In this document: positions 5,703 through 6,579 of the stretch, one piece after another
Numbering within the stretch: the stretch's first letter is position 1
Layout of the letters: every line of letters begins with the position of its first letter
From: JBBSHE01 sp038253325
GTDB taxonomy: Bacteria; Actinomycetota; Actinomycetes; Propionibacteriales; Nocardioidaceae
Length of the DNA stretch: 6,579 nt
Direction: 5' to 3'
NCBI GenBank assembly: GCA_038253325.1
Contig: JBBSHE010000078.1
Location: forward strand, 1-6,579
Program-made: the position numbers and the translations under genes
The notes under the pieces: generated by a model
The model's input: the letters and a program-made list of their open reading frames with translations, nothing else
What the model was told of the DNA's origin: nothing
The model's database searches: none

Positions 5703-6370
5703 GAAACCTTGCTCTGCTTGGCGAGGTACCTGTTCACGTGCCCGACGACCTCGGGCGGGATCGGTGCCGCCAGCAGGGTGGGCAGCAACGAACGGTCGGT
5801 GGTGAAGGCCCGGAACATCTGCGAGATCGTGACATCGTGGTCGGGTCGGTGCACGACCTCGATCGCGTCCCCGGCCTGGAGAACTCCCGGCTCGACAACC
5901 CGCAGGTACGGCCCGGGACGCGCCTCCCGGGTGAACCGCTTGACCCACGCGGTGTTGTCGAACCCCGACACTCCCAGCCACCGCTTGAAGACGTTGCACG
6001 GGATCCGCACCTCGATCGGCTCGAGGACGGCAGTGCCGATCCGCCAACGCTCCCCCACCAGCGCCTCGTTGACGTCGAGCCCGAGCGTGGTGAGGTTCTC
6101 ACCGAACTGGCCGTTGGGGATCTCGGCACCCAGCCGGTCGGCCCACAGGTCGAGGTCCTCACGCGCGAATGCGTAGACCGCTTGATACGTGCCGCCGTGG
6201 TACTTGGTGTCCGCCACCTGGTCACCGGCCAGCCCCATCGGCTCGACCCGGACCGGACCGACAACGGGCCGCTTGTGGATCGCCGTGCGTTCCTCGGCGG
6301 ACCACGGCGCCTGGACCGGCGTACCGACGTTGACCGACAGCACCACGGGCGCTGCGGAGGACTCACTCAT
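5699..6370 (-). CDS. MOSC domain protein with C-terminal 3-alpha domain (YiiM-like)
   Basis: The protein has 223 residues. The MOSC domain (about 10-172) shows KYHGGTYQAVYAF (57-69), GQFGENLTTLGLDVNEALVGERWRIGTAVLE (87-117) and the conserved MOSC cysteine in RIPCNVFKRWLG (Cys125), where a sulfur or molybdenum-cofactor ligand is expected. Residues about 176-218 (PDHDVTISQMFRAFTTDRSLLPTLL...) match the 3-alpha domain found in E. coli YiiM. Family knowledge links YiiM-type proteins to molybdenum-cofactor-dependent reduction of N-hydroxylated base analogues; that activity here is inference. The ATG at 6370 was chosen because GAGG lies five bases upstream and MSESSAAPVVLSVNVG leads straight into the domain. 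A longer in-frame start at 6439 would translate the repeat array and is unlikely. No molybdopterin enzyme gene is nearby. Confidence 0.88.
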   Translation of the reverse strand: MSESSAAPVVLSVNVGTPVQAPWSAEERTAIHKRPVVGPVRVEPMGLAGDQVADTKYHGGTYQAVYAFAREDLDLWADRLGAEIPNGQFGENLTTLGLDVNEALVGERWRIGTAVLEPIEVRIPCNVFKRWLGVSGFDNTAWVKRFTREARPGPYLRVVEPGVLQAGDAIEVVHRPDHDVTISQMFRAFTTDRSLLPTLLAAPIPPEVVGHVNRYLAKQSKVS

Positions 6371-6375
6371 GGCTG

Positions 6376-6379
6376 CCTC
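6376..6379 (-). promoter_or_regulatory. Shine-Dalgarno of the MOSC gene (GAGG)
   Basis: The minus strand has GAGG five bases before the ATG at 6370. It selects this start over the upstream in-frame GTG at 6439, which reads through the repeats. Confidence 0.6.
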
Positions 6380-6391
6380 GGTTTCTATCGA

Positions 6392-6477
6392 ATTCCCCGG
6401 CTGTGTTCCCCCAGCTGCGTTCCACAACTGCGTTCCCACAGCAGCATTCCACCCACGCTGTTCCCCCCAGTGTCCCA
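6392..6477. repeat. Imperfect 13-15 bp tandem repeat array between lepA and the MOSC gene
   Basis: Read on the plus strand, five adjacent units are GCTGTGTTCCCCCA (6400-6413), GCTGCGTTCCACA (6414-6426), ACTGCGTTCCCACA (6427-6440), GCAGCATTCCACCCA (6441-6455) and CGCTGTTCCCCCCA (6456-6469). Degenerate partial units lie at each end (ATTCCCC at 6392; GTGTCCCA at 6470). The invariant core is TTCC, mostly GTTCC. Read in the direction of the MOSC gene the core is GGAAC, which resembles the -35 of ECF sigma-factor promoters, but no consistent -10 partner is seen. The array fills most of the 109-bp gap. GCTGTG (6400) and CACAGC (6437) can also pair as an inverted repeat. Confidence 0.7.
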
Positions 6478-6479
6478 GG

Positions 6480-6579
6480 TCAGCGACCGGCCTTGTCGCT
6501 GGTGTTCAGGGCGGCGATGAAGGCCTCCTGGGGCACCTCGACTCGGCCGACCATCTTCATCCGCTTCTTGCCCTCCTTC
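6480..6579 (-). CDS. lepA: Elongation factor 4 (LepA), C-terminal end (runs off the right edge)
   Basis: The last 32 residues read KEGKKRMKMVGRVEVP followed by QEAFIAALNTSDKAGR and a stop. KEGKKRMK, a G-x-V-E-hydrophobic-P strand and QEAF are the highly conserved C-terminal end of LepA/EF4, the ribosome-bound GTPase that back-translocates or remodels stalled ribosomes. Only the tail of the RNA-binding C-terminal domain is in view, so the GTPase domain is not seen. It is the first gene of the minus-strand row, 109 bp ahead of the MOSC gene. Confidence 0.93.
   Translation of the reverse strand, partial: KEGKKRMKMVGRVEVPQEAFIAALNTSDKAGR

Noticed and set aside
5667..6047. 127-codon N-terminal extension of the acyl-CoA synthetase frame
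   Set aside because: It overlaps the MOSC gene on the same strand in another frame, lacks adenylate-forming enzyme sequence, and the -10 element supports the start at 5666.
4362..6176. 604-codon open frame on the plus strand
   Set aside because: It lies opposite the acyl-CoA synthetase and MOSC genes. Its composition is Arg/Asp/Val-rich, as antisense frames of GC-rich genes are, and it has no recognisable domain.
6371..6439. 23-codon N-terminal extension of the MOSC protein from a GTG at 6439
   Set aside because: It would translate the tandem repeat array. The ATG at 6370 has a GAGG ribosome binding site and leads directly into the domain.

Overview
The window is chromosomal DNA of a high-GC Gram-positive bacterium (Actinomycetota). 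The reasons are GC-rich third positions in every gene, GTG starts, start codons that directly follow TANNNT -10 elements, and a lepA–hemW–hrcA gene order that is familiar from actinomycetes. The protein starts look like those of the Streptomyces/Propionibacteriales groups, but the genus cannot be read from this window alone.

Layout from left to right. At 1-189 (minus) lies the N-terminal part of the heat-shock repressor HrcA. It has a strong ribosome binding site and a perfect CIRCE operator (251-277) upstream, plus a ladder of 18-bp repeats in the leader. Pointing the other way is a two-gene unit: a cysteine-free ArsR/HTH_20-type regulator (352-1011) that overlaps by ATGA the remains of a major facilitator transporter (1008-1729). 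The transporter is broken by an internal deletion with a frame change near 1500. This unit sits between two housekeeping genes in the opposite orientation and looks like an accessory insertion now decaying.

From 1745 to the right edge every gene is on the minus strand. In order of transcription these are the lepA 3' end (6480-6579), a YiiM-like MOSC-domain protein (5699-6370), a long-chain acyl-CoA synthetase of the FadD15 type (3843-5666), a SAM-dependent methyltransferase of unknown substrate (3026-3811) and the radical-SAM haem chaperone HemW (1745-2998). The gaps between the last four genes are only 27-32 nt, so they could be cotranscribed. Even so, each of the three downstream genes has a TANNNT hexamer placed 6 or 7 nt before its start codon and no Shine-Dalgarno sequence. 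This suggests an internal leaderless promoter at each gene.

The 109-nt gap between lepA and the MOSC gene is almost filled by an imperfect 13-15 bp tandem repeat. No RNA gene, CRISPR array, insertion sequence or phage gene was seen, and no gene-free stretch exceeds 300 bases. I do not see a clearly new multi-gene system. The main points for follow-up are the CIRCE-linked repeat ladder, the serial leaderless promoters, the GTTCC repeat array and the decayed regulator/transporter pair.
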